NCBI GenBank assembly: GCA_013397695.1
Contig: VYZI01000131.1
Span: 124,001-188,000 of the forward strand
From: Centropus unirufus
Taxonomy: Eukaryota > Chordata > Aves > Cuculiformes > Centropidae
Direction of reading: 5' to 3'
DNA length: 64,000 nt
Shown: one piece after another, positions 1-14,004 of the stretch
How positions within the stretch are numbered: the first letter of the stretch is position 1
Layout: each line of letters opens with the position of its first letter
Position numbers and translations under genes: made by a program
Notes under the pieces: generated by a model
Told to the model about the DNA's origin: nothing
What the model saw: the letters and a program-made list of their open reading frames with translations, nothing else
Database searches by the model: none

Positions 1-1839
1 ACAATTTCAAGGCCAAAGCTATACACAGTTATGACTCATTCATGCTCCAGCTCTTCTGAAAAGGAGATGGTTATAGTGAACGAAGTTACACACTGCCCTG
101 GCCAGTTGAAGGCAGTAGTCACTTCTGGCAGCCTATATGCAGATTTCAACTTTCTTTTTCCCTTTAAGCACCTTAAACCCTACGTAGATCTATATCACTG
201 CCAGCTGTGGTGTTCACAGAAAAGTGGATGCTGTTAACCTTTCTTCTAAATGTCCATGAGACACCTGCCCATACAAACACCATGAGCTGTTGTCCCTTGT
301 AAAGGGTTTATCCAAAACCACATTAGAAAGCACACAGAAAAAATTTCTCCATTTGACTTCTGTGGCTTATTAGGTAACCAAAGTCTTATTGCAATTATAT
401 GTATACATATTATGTATATGTAAAGAAGAAAGTTCTATTACAGTCTCACATCACAAACTAGTTTTGGTATAAAGTCCTTTGAAAGGCATCAGCGAAGTTA
501 GGATCTAAGAGCAGACCCAGAGGCAAATGAACACAGAGTACCTCATGGCTTTCTGTAAGCTTTGGATTCAAAGTGCAACATCTCTGCAAAATTTAAACCT
601 CAGAAAACTGAATGGACAAGAATAAACGGGACAGACTGCATTGGCAGAGGCAGATATTGTGACAGCCTAAAGTCGTTTTGTATACAAGGGATTTAGGTTA
701 CAGAACAAGACAGGCTTGGTTTCTGCAAGGAGATGGCGTTAACCCATCTCTTGCAGGAAGCCTACCTCCCAGTATGATCTCTCATAAATAATTCTTTTTC
801 ACTTGCAGCACTGTGTTGGAAGGATGCAACAGAGCAGGAGGCTGAAAGCCCAGCTATCCAAAGCTCTCCATTCTAAGGCACTCCTGCTGGGTATGGTAGG
901 GCCTCTAACAAAGAGGAAGCCCAAGAGAGCATTCTGCAGATCTCAGAAAAACAAAATGGAAGACAAAGCATCATATTGCGTTTAGACACAAAACGTGCCA
1001 CTTCCACCTCACAGGCTGAGCTTCTCACCCACACCACACTGACATAAAATATTGATCCTGCATAATAATAAATAATAATAAAATATGGATCCATGGAAGC
1101 ATGAGGTCCTACATAATATTTATTACCCAATGTGCTTTAGCAGCACTTTTTCCATCCAGCTTGTAGCATCCATAGTAATTTTTCCATGGATACACCAAGA
1201 GGTGTAACTATAAATGAAAATGCTCTCACACGAGAAGCACATATATTACATCATTCTCTGTGTCGTATGCTTGATCATGTTGCACAAATTCTTGTACATC
1301 TGTGCAGCTTTGAGGTAACAAGGGTAAGAAAAGCAGACTGAGTCTTTTTATGACATAGATAGCATTTTACAAAACCAAATCATCTGTTAAAAATGTGAAA
1401 ACAATACAAAGGCTTCAAATGCATTAAAAAGTAAACAGCATAAAAATAACCCATGAGAATTTACTGGTGACGCAATTAAAGAAGATCACAGTTTAGGTGT
1501 CAGAAATTACAGTGCCCTGACAGATGTAAAAAACCACTAGCAAGACACGGCATGTTTTTCGGTCTCCTCATCTTGCGCAATGCTGTAGAGAAAACAGCAT
1601 TCAGCTAGGCACACAGCAGTGAGATCTTGTGTGCAAGGGTGAGCAAACCCTCAAGGCTGACAATTAGAGATGCTGTAAACCTGTGGATACTGTTGGAGAC
1701 AAGTAATGATCAGTATATCTTTAAATCTGGCCATGAATACCAATGAGAGCGTTGGAAATACTGGCAGCCTGGGATGGAGGCATCATGCACTGGAAGATCT
1801 CACAGCCCTGAGGGATATGGGTTAGGCAAAGAATTAAGT
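1..1839. other. No gene seen; AT-rich unique sequence
   Basis: No frame resembles a known protein. Only an ATA microsatellite is visible. It could be intron of the neighbouring gene to the left. Confidence 0.6.
1062..1083 (+). repeat. ATA/AAT microsatellite
   Basis: An imperfect run of ATA units (ATAATAATAAATAATAATAA) is visible. It has no apparent role. Confidence 0.85.
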
Positions 1840-2450
1840 CAGGACCTTGAATATTAGGAAGTTGTATTTGCAGTTGTTTGTGGAGTTAGTCAATAGGACC
1901 TCCTTAGGAAACTGTCCTCAGGAACAGGGCAGCAGAAAAAAGCTGGCAGATCATTATGGATGCTTTCTATGGAGTGCAAGAGCTCTCAGTCCCCAGGTGC
2001 AAGAAATCAGGAAAGGAAAGCAAGAGACTGGCATGGCTGAGTCAAGACCTGCTGCTTAAGTTAAAGGTCAAGAAAGAAACGCACAAGCAGTGGAAGCAGG
2101 GACAAACGTCCTGGGAGGAGTACAGGGACACTGCCTGGTTGTGTAGGGATGGGGTCAGGAATGCCAAGATGCTGCTGGAGCTTAACTTGGCAAGGGATGC
2201 AATGAATTATAAGATGGACTTCCACAGGTATGGCAGCCGGAAAAAGAAGGTCAAAGAAAGTGTACCACTTCTGCTTGGCACACCTGACCAACTGGTAACA
2301 ACAGACAAGGAGAGGCTGAGGTACTCAACAACTTTTTTGTCTTAGTCTTCACTGGAAAATTCTCTTCCCACACCTCTCAGGTGCATGGACTCAAGGCATG
2401 GATGGGGGAAGCAGAGTCCCTCCCCTGGAAGAGATCAGGTTCCTCGTGGA
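1840..2450 (+). mobile_element. CR1 LINE fragment, ORF2 region between endonuclease and reverse transcriptase
   Basis: The decayed frame at about 1956-2345 reads AWLSQDLLLKLKVKKETHKQ and later EEYRDTAWLCRDGVRNAKMLLELNLARD, matching the CR1 ORF2 linker (AWLNxELLxELxxKK...YR...CRDGVRKAKAxLELNLARD). It continues to a weakened FFASVF-like segment and an HTSQVHGL-like segment near 2380. The upstream part is in another frame, so the copy is frameshifted. It is an internal LINE piece lacking the 3' end, unusual because CR1 copies normally keep the 3' end and lose the 5' end. Limits are approximate. Confidence 0.75.
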
Positions 2451-5400
2451 AATCAGATTTCCAGGATCAGTCTGTGTACATGTTTGCAATAAACTTCTAG
2501 TGTTTGTTTCAGACCAATCTGACAGATACGGGAGATCTCAAATATGATGAGCTCTCTCTGCATTTTGCAAAACAGAGCGAGGGAAAGCCAAGGTTTTGAT
2601 TTTCTGGCCAAATCAGTCGAGTAAGGCAGCCTGCATATATCTGTGAAAATATTTGGCAAAAAAAAAGCTGTCTGAGAAAGCATGAGAATTCTATGGGATC
2701 TCATCTGTATAGGTGAGAACAGAAAATAATAGTGTAATTTAATTTTTAAAAGCCTATGAATGAAAAGCCTCAGGATCATAGGAAACTGAGTTTCCACTCT
2801 ATTAGATGTAGCCATGGGTCTTAACATACATACCCTTCTGAGCAAGAAAAATTAATAGCAGAAGCTATTAATGCTGAGATTTTCATTACTAATCTTTACT
2901 GTCTTTCATAAAAACAGGATTGGTATTGGAATCTGAGGCAATTAAGCAGTCGTGTTGGGTTGGACCTCTCTGCACAATATTCAATAAAGCTGTTATGTAG
3001 TGTCTGTTTGCCTACAGGGAAGAAGAAAGGTCTGTATATAAAAACAAAAAGAGTCAAAGTCTAGCTAATAGCTCCTATTTTATTTTACACCCATCGCAAC
3101 TGTTGGTGAGTCGATCCTCAGGATGGCAGTGGTGATGGTTGCATAAACTGCACTAAGTAGCAGTGTAGTAATGGCTTAAAGTTAGTCCCATCCCTGTGCT
3201 CACTCTCATTCCAGCTCAAACAGCAATTTCCATGAGAAATTGATTTCCTCTGCATTCAGCAGGATAGCAAAGAATCCCATCTTCCTTAATCCCACTTCTG
3301 GGACTTAGGTATTGTGACTATAGGAAGAAATTGCTACTATTAAACCTAGGATTTAATTAAAGTATCTCCAGGATTTTCCTCCTGCAATTCAGTGATTCTT
3401 CTCTCACAGGCTAAGCAGAATTATTTGTAAACTGTTAGGGTTACTGCAGACAAAAGAGGTCTCTGAGCTGCACCAGTAGCTGTAATTAACATACGAGCGT
3501 ATGTCAGTATGTAATTGACTTCTCAGGGAATTCGGTGCAGCCACACAACCTAGCAGCTCTGAAAAGCTGTTGGCATCCAGGCAGTAGCTAGTCCTGCCAG
3601 GTACGGGAAGAGGAGCAGGAAGAGACAGAGAAGACACGTTTCTTCTGCAGGGATTTTTCTGAGATCATCTTTCCCAGGTGCAGGGACACATCCAGGCCCG
3701 TGAAATGCATGCTGCTTAGGGATCGTGAGCAACAGCACTACAGACCTTGAAAGCCTTTCCTCCTGCTTTTGGCCAGTCAGCAATAATTTACCTCGGTGTG
3801 AACAGCGGTAGGTGTGATGAATATGGGCTGCAGCTCTCAAGTTTATAGATTGTGACATTGGGATAGAGGGCAACATCTCAGCAGAAATGGGAGCCCTAGG
3901 CAGAAATTGCGCGTGCACCTCTGCCAGCAGTCTGGGAGGGCGGGATCCAGGGCAGGATTTTTTTTCCCGTGTGAGCAAAGGAAAGGTTTACTGTACAGGG
4001 GAATGCCTCTTCTTTGAGAGGCAGTCTGCTGCTCTGCAATCAGTCCTGATAGTGATAGGTATAATGGGTCATTGCTGCCCCGTGTCATCAGGAAGCCCAG
4101 AAGGTGGCCATTTAAGAAAGTTAGAGAGCCCAGCAAGGTACGCATGATATTTTGCATGGGTAGGAGGCCCCAAGTTCCCATTCTGAAATGAACCATAAGG
4201 TGGCACTGCTTTGAAACATTATTTCAGAATGTTTTCCCTGACATTTTCTACACTCCACAAGCACACAAAGAGTTCCCACTGATATCAAGTGAAAAAAGTA
4301 ATCCTACAGAAATCTCAGTGACATAGTGAGGGTTAACATCATTGGCATATATACTTTCGTATATATTTTTTACTCTTAACTTGCTATATTTTGTCCTGGA
4401 AAATAAAATATCTCAGATACTTTTGTTCAATCACTGCAGCTCCTATTTCAATATGTTTGTTTGCTTGTCTAACACCCCCCCTACATACAACTCGCCGTCC
4501 TCTGGCATGTAGTACCATAAAGATTCTGCTCTTTTCTGTGCCACAAAGACACTTCTAAGAGGCAATATTCTCTTTCTTGTCTAATGTACAGCAAGAAGAT
4601 TTTACAAGCACAGAAACAGCAAGCACAATCCCAGGGAAGGAATGGCCGTTATGGGAAAATGAACTGCAGAGATTCCCTGTGACAACCAATTTGCTGTTGT
4701 AACAAAACACAGCATCATTTTAAATTAATGGCAAGAGGGACCTAAAGCCAGGTATTAGAAGGCAGGAGATTACGACAATCCAGGACAAATGCATGCAAGA
4801 CTCTGATTCTTAACAAATCTTCCTGACCACAAAGATAGCCACCCTACTTAGAAGCCTGCATCCACCAAACATCCTGTGTACACACAGAGAGCGTGATGCT
4901 AGTTATGTGTCTGTGTACAATGACAGTTATTCATAGCACAGGGAACAGAAATGGGTCAGAAGATAAAGCTCACCAACAGAAGAACCCTCTGCAGGGTTGA
5001 ATGCAACTCAAAAAGGCAAGGCCATGAGTTCAGGTCCCTCTTCATCTTCTGTATCCAGCTGGCCTCCTGCACTGCAAAGAACCCCTCAGCTTTCAGCCAG
5101 CCCTTTACAATGAGCATGCCAGGTTCTGAAGAACTGCTATTTTTGCAGTCTGCCACAAAGCACGGCTTGCCCACCTCCAGCTACCACTTGCTATGCAGAA
5201 GAACACATCAGGGGCAGAGGGCAGAAATACCTAAGCCTAGACTTAGACATTTTCTTTCTTACTTTTGATTAGGTACTTTTGACCTAACATTACATCCCAG
5301 AAGTGATTCTGCACTAGCGTTCTTTCAGCCAATTGATAAAAGTGTTCAAAAAGCCAGTGAGATTATGGGTGGGCCACAGAACCCTTTCCAAGTGCAATGG

Positions 5401-8400
5401 AATAACAAAGCAGTGTCAGCTACAGACTAACTTCCAGACGTGCAACTACCAGTGCTGCATCTCAGCAGATGAACAACATCCATTCCTACGTGCATCAGTT
5501 TGGACTCACCTCTTTGTTCTGCCAGAGGAGCAGAAGACACACCCACAGTCTGGTAGAATGCAAAGCTGTCCAGTAAAACAGCTGGAGAGCCACCAAAATG
5601 GTCCACCCATATAAACATTAGGATTTACTATAAACTTACTGGTATTTCAAACAGGAGAATACACCCACTGATAACAAGAATGTCAATATAGACCTCTGCA
5701 GTGTGTAGCAAAGCAGATAATTTTGCATTGATCCTTACAATTCTGCTAAGGTAATGTGAAGCTTGCTTCTACGGAGTTCTCTGAAGAAACAAACCTTCAT
5801 GCATTTAAAACCAAAAGGCAGCGATAGTGGAAGGCAGGAGGATGGAAGAACTTGTGAACATCAACATGCAGAGTTAATAAGATTCTATCAGTAAGGCTCA
5901 TATGATGAGTCTTTTCCCTCTTTGGAGTATCCAGGATTGTCTATATTTCAAATATCACCATAGAAGCAGTAAATAATTCAAATGAAGTGGGATTTACTCT
6001 AAATGAGCAAGAAAAGCATTCCAAAACATTCTGAGCTCCAAACCTTAAAAAAAGCAAAGCGTTCCACTTTAAAGTACAGCTTTCAGAGAAAACTAAACCC
6101 ACTAATATTTCTTTTATTTGAGTCAGCAAACTAACACTAACTGTGCAAAAATGACGCACTGGCTTTCTTTGAGAAACAGGCTATTAAACTCTTCTTTTCT
6201 GTCCCTAGTAAGAGCCAACTGAAGACTACAAGAGGCAATAAGAAGTGCTTGGACCTACTTGGCTTTTATGAACGTTTTTGAATTTGATACTAATTGAAGT
6301 TACCTAACTGGAGCCCAAACATTAAATACTATTACACTCTTAGAACCCAATACAGAAGCACTCCAATTATCCAAGCCTCGTGCTATCCCAGATGAGGTCG
6401 TGATTCTTAATGCTTATCATATTGAATATTCCTGCCATTTTCTGAATGCCTGATTAGCATAATTCTCCTTTGTCCCTTGTGGCATATGGAAAATTGAGGT
6501 TTATACATTTCATGCAAAACAGGGTTTGTACCTCATTAAACAGACCCATCTGTATTTCCACAACATAATTCCCAGTCATAATCTGTGCAGTTTATATGCT
6601 CATGACTGGACAGGGTGATTATGCTAACTGTAAGGTAAACTGGGATTTAGGTCTGAAACTGCTACAAATAAAGCGGCAAGGGTCCAGTTCTGGAAGCAGA
6701 TTGATTTTCTGCGCTCTGAATAGGCATGGAAAATGGCACCATTTGTTACGTTATTCAAGCTGTTTAGCTGAACAGCATTTTACTCATGTCTAACTTACAC
6801 TGGCATTGATCGCCAGTTGTTTTTAGTAGGAGTGCGAGTCCAGAAGGCAAATCATACACAACTCAATTAATTCAGACTAGTACTACAAAAATGTGACAGG
6901 CAGATACTAATTCTTAGTCTGTTGTTGCAAAGCAGGACACTTAGAGCGAACTCAGCCTATGACTTCACATACCTCTTTTTTAAATACCAGTGTTGGACTA
7001 CACAGATCTCCTCTGAATTAACTAATTTCCATGTGTTTATCTCAAACATAGAAGTACACAGCAGGCATGTGCTGAGGCATGAAACTCACTAGGCACTATT
7101 ACCAGTATCTTCCCCGAGTTCTTAAAAGGGGAAGCAAAACCTCAAGACACAGAGTAACAGAATCAAATCTAGGGGGGAACTGAACACTTTACTATTCAAT
7201 CAGCCTATCTCTTTGGGAAGAGCCCATGGGAAATGTACGGAGATTCACAACTTCCAAAGCATCATAGGAGCCCAGTTCGCAGATAGCAGCACACCCCACT
7301 GGCTAAGAGAAAATTCTCCAAATAAATCATTAGAGAAAACTGGGACATCAGCCTCTGCTCTGTTTGCAGGAAGACAGGTTTACAGGTGATGCATGAGCCT
7401 AATCCAGCTCTTTGAATGAACAGGTTAACTCTTTCAGACATTGTTATCTGAAAATCATCCTGACAGTGGAAGATAGCTGAGAGAGACCTGCACACAAAAT
7501 CCTAGTGACAAGACAATGCCATGCAAAGGTCTTGGCTCTATGAGGGATTTCAGGAAAGAAATGGGGTTGAGAGAATGGAGAGGGGAAGGGAAATGTCTCG
7601 TGCCCACCTCAGCCCAGTGACTGAAGACAGAGCCGTACCAAGAGCTGGAGAACAGGACAACAGTGGCCATGAGGGAACCAGAAAAAGCTACACAAAGGTC
7701 ACATAACAGGACACAGGGGCCAGAGCTAAGGCAAGCCAGAGCTGCAGGGCCTGCCAGGGCAGGACAAGGCAGTCTGTAAGGAGGTGGCAGTGGTGGATGG
7801 ACCCCAGGAGGATAGTGATGCAGTTGAGGATGAGAGGCAGCATTTGTGGGACCATGTCCTTTGAAGGAGGACAGAAAATAATGATGTAATCATAGAGCAA
7901 CCCAAGGTACAGAAAAACAATGGCCTTTACAGCTTCTGAAGCAATGTTATTGGGAGCAAATTAACCCAATCAGCCTTTCCGTGAACAAGTCATGGTGTCA
8001 GGCTGCCATGCTCAAAGCACACAGGTTGCAACAGGCATTAGAATCAGTGATACAACTGGTGAGCTTTATGCCTTTTAAAATGCCTCAGAAGGGTCGTTTC
8101 ATGGATATTTCAGTATGCAGAAAATTAATTTGATCAGAAACATAATTATCTGTGTCCTACTTCTCTATACCTAATTATTTGTCGCACAAGATATAACTCC
8201 CAGTGCATCTCTAGTTTTATCCTATATATATAAAAAATTCTTGAATGATGTTCAGTGACCACTGATCAGAAAACATTAGTGCTACCAGTAAAATAAATAC
8301 ATTATGGTGTTTTAAAATCAATAACATGAAAATAAGGTTTCATTTTTGCCTTAGTTTTTTATTTGTGAAAGAGATCCTTCACCCAAAAAGTGGTTTTATA

Positions 8401-11400
8401 CAGATAGAATTAGTTTACAGCCTTCACTAGGAAAATATTCTTCATCATCCTGATTTCGACCCTGTGGCAGTTCATGCACTTCCACCATAAATCCACCTGT
8501 GGGAAGGCAGCCTCAGCTAAGGGTGCCTAGTTTAAGTTGAGGTTTGCTCTTTGCAGCATTAAGCCCAACAAAGCAGAAGCAGTCTACAATACAGAGGAGG
8601 TCAGAGTGGAGTACTTCTCTAAGTGAGGATGCAGATTATATCTCATGCGGCAGGTTGCCAAGGAGCTGCTAGGAGCAGAGAACAAATACAGATGGGAGGA
8701 GGTGGATGCAGCAAGGGTGGAACTATGTTGAAAAGGCTTTGGCTATGAAGGGGATAACAACAGGCAGTAGGAGTAGACAAAGTCCAGGACCTACAGAATC
8801 TAGCCAAGGATGTTCCAGCAGGACTGGCAGAACAGTTCCTGAAGGTCCCAGCAATGCCTCCTCCCTTAGCACGTGTCTCACAACCACAGCCCTGCATCCT
8901 AAGCCCCCAGCCACCTCCTGCAGCTGCTCTCTCTCCTCTCATCCACTGCCAGGAGACCCAAGCGACACTCCTTACATATTCTGGAAGTGCTGTCTCTTTC
9001 CCTTTCCTCTATCCTCTTTTTCAAACTGAGGTATGGGGAACGAGAAATTACATGAGGGAAGTCTGAAATTGCTAAAGAACCTGTAATCTTAAATCTTATT
9101 GGAATGAAAAATGTTAGCAAGCTTAATAATATATATAAAAACCTGACAGTTCTTACCTGTAGAATTATTCAGCTATTTCAAAGCTGCACTGGTTTCCCAC
9201 TTGCTAGTTTTCAGGAACATTTCTTCATTCAGGTGAGCACTGATGCATGAGTCTACACAAGTGTATGCAGTGTCCTAGAAAGACAAATTCTAGTTGTCTC
9301 AGAAAAGACAGTAATTTAAAACTACTGGGTTTCCCTTGGCTTCTTTGGTAAGCCTTACACCAGAAAATTTTGTCTCTTCCTTTCTCATCTAATATAGTGA
9401 TAATATATATCTGTACCCCTTCATAGTGCAGTCAGGAAGATTTGTTAATGCTTGTGAGCAATGAGAACATGAGGAGTGCTAAACTATACAAGCGTTAAGG
9501 TATATCAAGGCAATAAGTTTTTAATGTATGCTTAGTCTTGCAGTGAATATCTCTCCTCTTCCACCACCCTTTATTAGCATCTTTAAAGCTGTCTGCCAAT
9601 ACGTGCCCTGTAGAACAAACAAAGCTGATCATTGTATAGACCCAGGAGACTGAATCAAATGCTGACATAAGTAAAGTTAACCCAGGCACAGCAAAAATTT
9701 GAGAACACACACGTACTTTCAAAATCCTTACAGCAGCAGTGCCAAGGGAGGAAAGCTGCTTATGAAATAAAAATGGGCTCCAGAAGCAAGGAACAAATGA
9801 ACTGATTGTTATTTAGCTTGGGGAAAGTATTATTTTTTCCTCATTTGATTCAGAGCCATGCTTCCCTCTGATTTAATGATTTGTGTCTTTAATTTCTAAA
9901 TTATATTCCTTCCAAATTTAGCTCCCATAGAGAACAGCAAACCCAGATTGAACACCTGGGTACTTGGTGGAGGCAGGCTATTCTGGAGTTGGTGGTTCAG
10001 AACATCAGAACCAGGAATTAAAAGCTGCCTCCAGCACACATGGCTTTGCTAAGTCTCATTACCACAGTGCTGGGCTCATCAGGCAACTCTTCCTCTCTCC
10101 TTTTCTGCTCTGCACACAGAGATCTGGTCCAGATTCCATCTGGAATAGTGACTATCTGGTTAAGTGTTCACCCTGCTCAGGTACAGACGCTCATATTCTC
10201 CTCTGTCCCCGTGGTTCTGAAGCCTGGCAGTGACCCACACTGTCATTTCAATTCATCGGTGAACCACAACTGGGAAACGAGGGCAAGCAGTGCTGGCTCC
10301 AAAAAACATGAGCGACCAGCTCTCGAGGCCATACAAGATGAGGTACAGCGATCCACCCGGATGGTCAAGATTCAGACTTCCCATGTTTGCTCCCTGAACA
10401 GCAGGATCTACCCAGACTCCACGGGCCGCTCATAAAGGAGGCGCAAACAGCCTTTGCAAGTGCTGATAACATGTATTATCCTCACAACCAGGCTGCTACT
10501 GGAGGGCTTCCTATGCCCAGCTTGGCAAAGTCTCAGCTTACCCTTTCTTGACAGCAGTTGGAAAACCATACCCTAACCTCAGAGGCTCTAGCGAAAGAAC
10601 GTCACCGCTGATCCGCCGTTCAACGTCAAGTCGTGCTAAAGTACGTCAGGATGTGTGCTGGTACTGCCCTAAGCCCAGCTGGAGGTCAGCACAACTGCTG
10701 CAGGAGGGCTGCGTAGGGAAAAGACTCAACCTCGCGGAGGCTGACCGAGCCTCGTGCAGGCAGCCATTCTCCTGCTGGTCAGGGCAGGCCCCAAGCGCTA
10801 TAGCCTGTGTGGTCTCATCCTTCAGTGGCTGGATCATGGGGCCCAGAAAATAAAGGATGTTAGGCAGCAATGGAGAACTTCGGAGGCTTAAAGGACTGGT
10901 GAAGAGAACTGAGCCACTTTTAAAGCTGAATACCAGTTTGCCACAGAAGACTTTATATCATTTCTGCGATGCTAGGAACGTATCCGCCTTTCTTTAATGA
11001 AAACATTCTGTCACCACCTGTCAGGAAAAAAACTGAGGCAAAGAAAACAAGACAATATTGAACTAGAAGGCAGGATCTTGCAAAACATCAGAGCTGATTC
11101 ATCTCTTCCCATCTCTTTGCCCTCCCCTATTCTGGGCTCCATGCCGAGAATACATTAATTTAACCTGCCTGGGGATTTACATTAGATTACTATCCACTAT
11201 CAGTGATTCAAAATGCCTTTATTCTTCATCACCATCTTATTTCTGTAAGAGATGTACAGAATAAAATAACTTCATCTTTTTGCTGAATTATTCCTATTTC
11301 TTTAAAGTCTGGCAGCAGAGTTGCCAAGTAGAAAAATCTTGGTTATTCAACTCCCACCTCTAGAACAGGTACGTCAAACTATTAGGATATAAATCTGTTA

Positions 11401-11562
11401 TTTTTCTGCCAATGTGTGTGTACTACCAGAGTATTAGTTACGTGGATACACATTCTTGCTTGCTAAAGCTGCACTCCTACTCTTTAGAATCTGAAAACAG
11501 TAGTTAAAAGAAGTCAACCTGTGGCAAGGCTAATTTAAAAAGCTCCCGTGAACAAAAACTCC
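2451..11562. other. No gene seen; mostly unique AT-rich sequence
   Basis: Short open frames near 3.5-4.2, 7.4-7.9, 8.6-9.1 and 9.9-10.9 kb show no recognisable domain and overlap on both strands. The three-site CRE cluster at 10.6 kb is the only marked element. No tRNA or other RNA gene was recognised. Confidence 0.6.
10599..10648 (+). promoter_or_regulatory. Cluster of three CRE half-sites (ACGTCA)
   Basis: ACGTCA occurs at 10599, 10623 and 10643, within 50 bases. ACGTCA/TGACGT is the core half-site for CREB/ATF factors. The surrounding 10.3-10.8 kb has more CpG than its neighbours. The motifs are seen; regulatory activity is inferred and weak. Confidence 0.3.
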
Positions 11563-11621
11563 TTTGGTACGGTTGGGCTTGATGACCTCAAAGGTCTTTT
11601 CCAACTTAGTGATTCCATGAT
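11563..11621 (+). mobile_element. Short CR1 3'-end fragment
   Basis: The stretch matches the last ~60 bases of a CR1 element: GGTTGGGCTTGATGACCTC, then AAGGTCTTTTCCAAC, then GATTCCATGAT. It is a severely 5'-truncated insertion or relic. Confidence 0.75.
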
Positions 11622-11914
11622 GCTCCCACATAATAAGAAAAAAAATCAAACTTTATTCATGCCATATAACACTCACCACTCTGCAGAAGAAATTTTTCCT
11701 GCTCTCTTCCCTCATCAAAGTAGTCTCTGTCCTGAGCTGCCTTCCAGGGCAGGTGCTGCACAAGCCACAAAAGCCCAGTTTTTCCAGACCTGTAGCTGCC
11801 TGGGCAGCAACAAGCAGTGAGTGAAAGCAGCCCCCTCTGAAAAGTTTTCTGTGTGTTGCAAAGCAGTTAGGAAAAACAACTCGGTCTTCCTGAGCTTTCC
11901 CACAGCCCTATCGA

Positions 11915-11954
11915 GGGGAAGGGAAGGGGAAGGGGAAGGGGAAGGGGAAGGGAA
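11915..11954 (+). repeat. G-run array (GGGGAA)n with G-quadruplex potential
   Basis: Seven runs of three or four G, each separated by AA, lie in 40 bases (runs start at 11915, 11921, 11926, 11932, 11938, 11944 and 11950). This satisfies the usual G-quadruplex pattern on the plus strand and is also a purine mirror tract. It is a microsatellite and likely variable in length. Confidence 0.9.
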
Positions 11955-14004
11955 CAGGGTAAAAATAACAGAAAAAGTATTTCTTCAGGCTTCCTTTATA
12001 CATTAAAAAAATAATATATTCCCCCTTTATTTCTGAGCAAGTTAATATGTATCAAGCATCCATTTGCACTCATTAACTCAAGTAGGCCAGTAACAAAGCC
12101 TTACCCCTAGGGAATACGTCCTTTTTAAACAGTTAATGGAGTTTTAATTAATTGTGTTACCTGCAAATATATCTTGACCAAAGCAAGATAATTGAAATGC
12201 ATTAAAAACTGTATTTATTCATCTGCCAAGAAATAAACTGAAAAAGACAAGAAGACAAAGAGAAGATGTAATAAAACAGTTTTTAGTGCATCTGAAAAAG
12301 ATGGGGAACTAATGAGAGATTTGCGAATTCAATTACTGGTATGACTAACTATATGCTACCACATGCCCGAGATTAACAATAATTAAAAAAAATTGTAAAC
12401 ACTAACTCAACTACAAAAAAAAAAAGCAACCTAGAATATCTGTATAAAACTATAAAGCATTAGTAGTGTATTGCTGCTGGGGAGGGGGGAATATATTTTC
12501 TTCTGGAAAAGATTTTGATGTTGACTTCCAATTGAGAATAAAGGGCTTTAAGCCAGTTTCTTCACCTATAGGTCTATTATTCGGGAAAAAATAGTATTTT
12601 CAGGGACACATTTTTGTTGGTTTTGTGGGTTCTTTATCAAAACCTTATTATTTATTAAAATAAGTTTTGACAAAAAAAGCATAGGCCAGTGATGCACTTC
12701 CTTTTATAATAGTTTCTGACATTCAAGGTCAGGTTCCGCGACATTAAATACAATAGTTTAAGATCAATCATTCAGAAAACAGAAGCCAATGACCAAAGAG
12801 CGAGTGTCCTCATTTTATAGGTCCTGAAGCCACATGGAATCTGTCAGGGGATGTAAAGAAGTTGTAGCAGGGCAAAAAAGGTGAGCTCTAGCCACATTTC
12901 ACTTTTCATCTGACAGCTATTTAAGATTTTCAGAAGTCTTACTTACTTTTCAATGGGAGAAAAGGTGGGGTTTTTTTCTCAAATGGCATGCCCTAGACAG
13001 AGCATAGCAGAAAAAAATCTAACAAATTTGTCTAAAAATTCCCACATCAGGTCGACAGCCCAGTGAAAACAGCCAACCTGTTTAACCAAGCCCAAAGCCC
13101 AAGCTGCTAAGGCACAAGCCCCATTTCAGGGGCAGCATCATCACACCAGGGACTAGAGGTTGGTGCCATTTATCCTGCGCAGACGGAAATCACTCCCCAG
13201 GCAGTGAGGGGAAGGCACATTGAATGCTTGGCACTGTTTGCAAGCACTTGCAGAGGCTTCAGAAGATGATGCACGGACTAGAAATCTGTAACAGTTTCCA
13301 AGTGAAAAGCTATTAATACAGTTTTACTGTGGTTAACAGTTCACAACAATCTGCTGGTCTGAAATATTTGGGCTATTTGGCCTAGAAGTCCCAGCACAAA
13401 GCGTTCAAGATGCCACATCAGTTGGATATTATAACATAAGAAGACCTCAGTCACCACCAAACGACACCAAATTTAGTAACAAATGATCTGGTCAGTGAAG
13501 AAAATAGCAGTTTTGCTCAATCTCAGATGAATTATTTGGAAGAGGGGGTGTGACTCCCTGGGGCACCGGGTGTGGACACTGGCCACATCTTCACTGGATC
13601 AGGACTCACCACTTCTCTAAGAGGAAACAGGCAGTCATGAAGACCAAAACACAAACCATCGATGCCAATTTCTAAATGTACATCTGCTATGTGGTAAAGC
13701 AGCAGACTGAGGAAAAACATTTTTGCACTAATTGCTAACTACTGCAGAAAGGGTTGACATAACGAAATGGTCACACATAGCTGACTGAGCAGGAACTCAT
13801 ACCAAGGTGAACCTCTGTTTACATTGCCACTCAGTCCAGCATAGCCGTGTCCCAAACAATGAAAGCCAAAGCCACTTTGGAAATCACAATTTTATCACTG
13901 GGAAGGCTTGGAAACTGTATCAAAAGTGGCAAAATTTGACAATGTGAAATGTCAGTGAGTCTGAAGATGTATAAGAACAAAAATAAGAAGTAGAAATTAA
14001 AGAA

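Noticed and set aside
3550..4196. Minus-strand frames of 142 and 117 codons that overlap
   Set aside because: No recognisable domain or splice structure, and a plus-strand frame overlaps as well. Treated as chance.
7455..7920. Two adjacent minus-strand frames with hydrophobic, membrane-like residues
   Set aside because: Each is only 60-70 codons, in different frames, with no match to a known membrane family that I can recall and no splice support. Possibly a decayed sequence, but not supportable.
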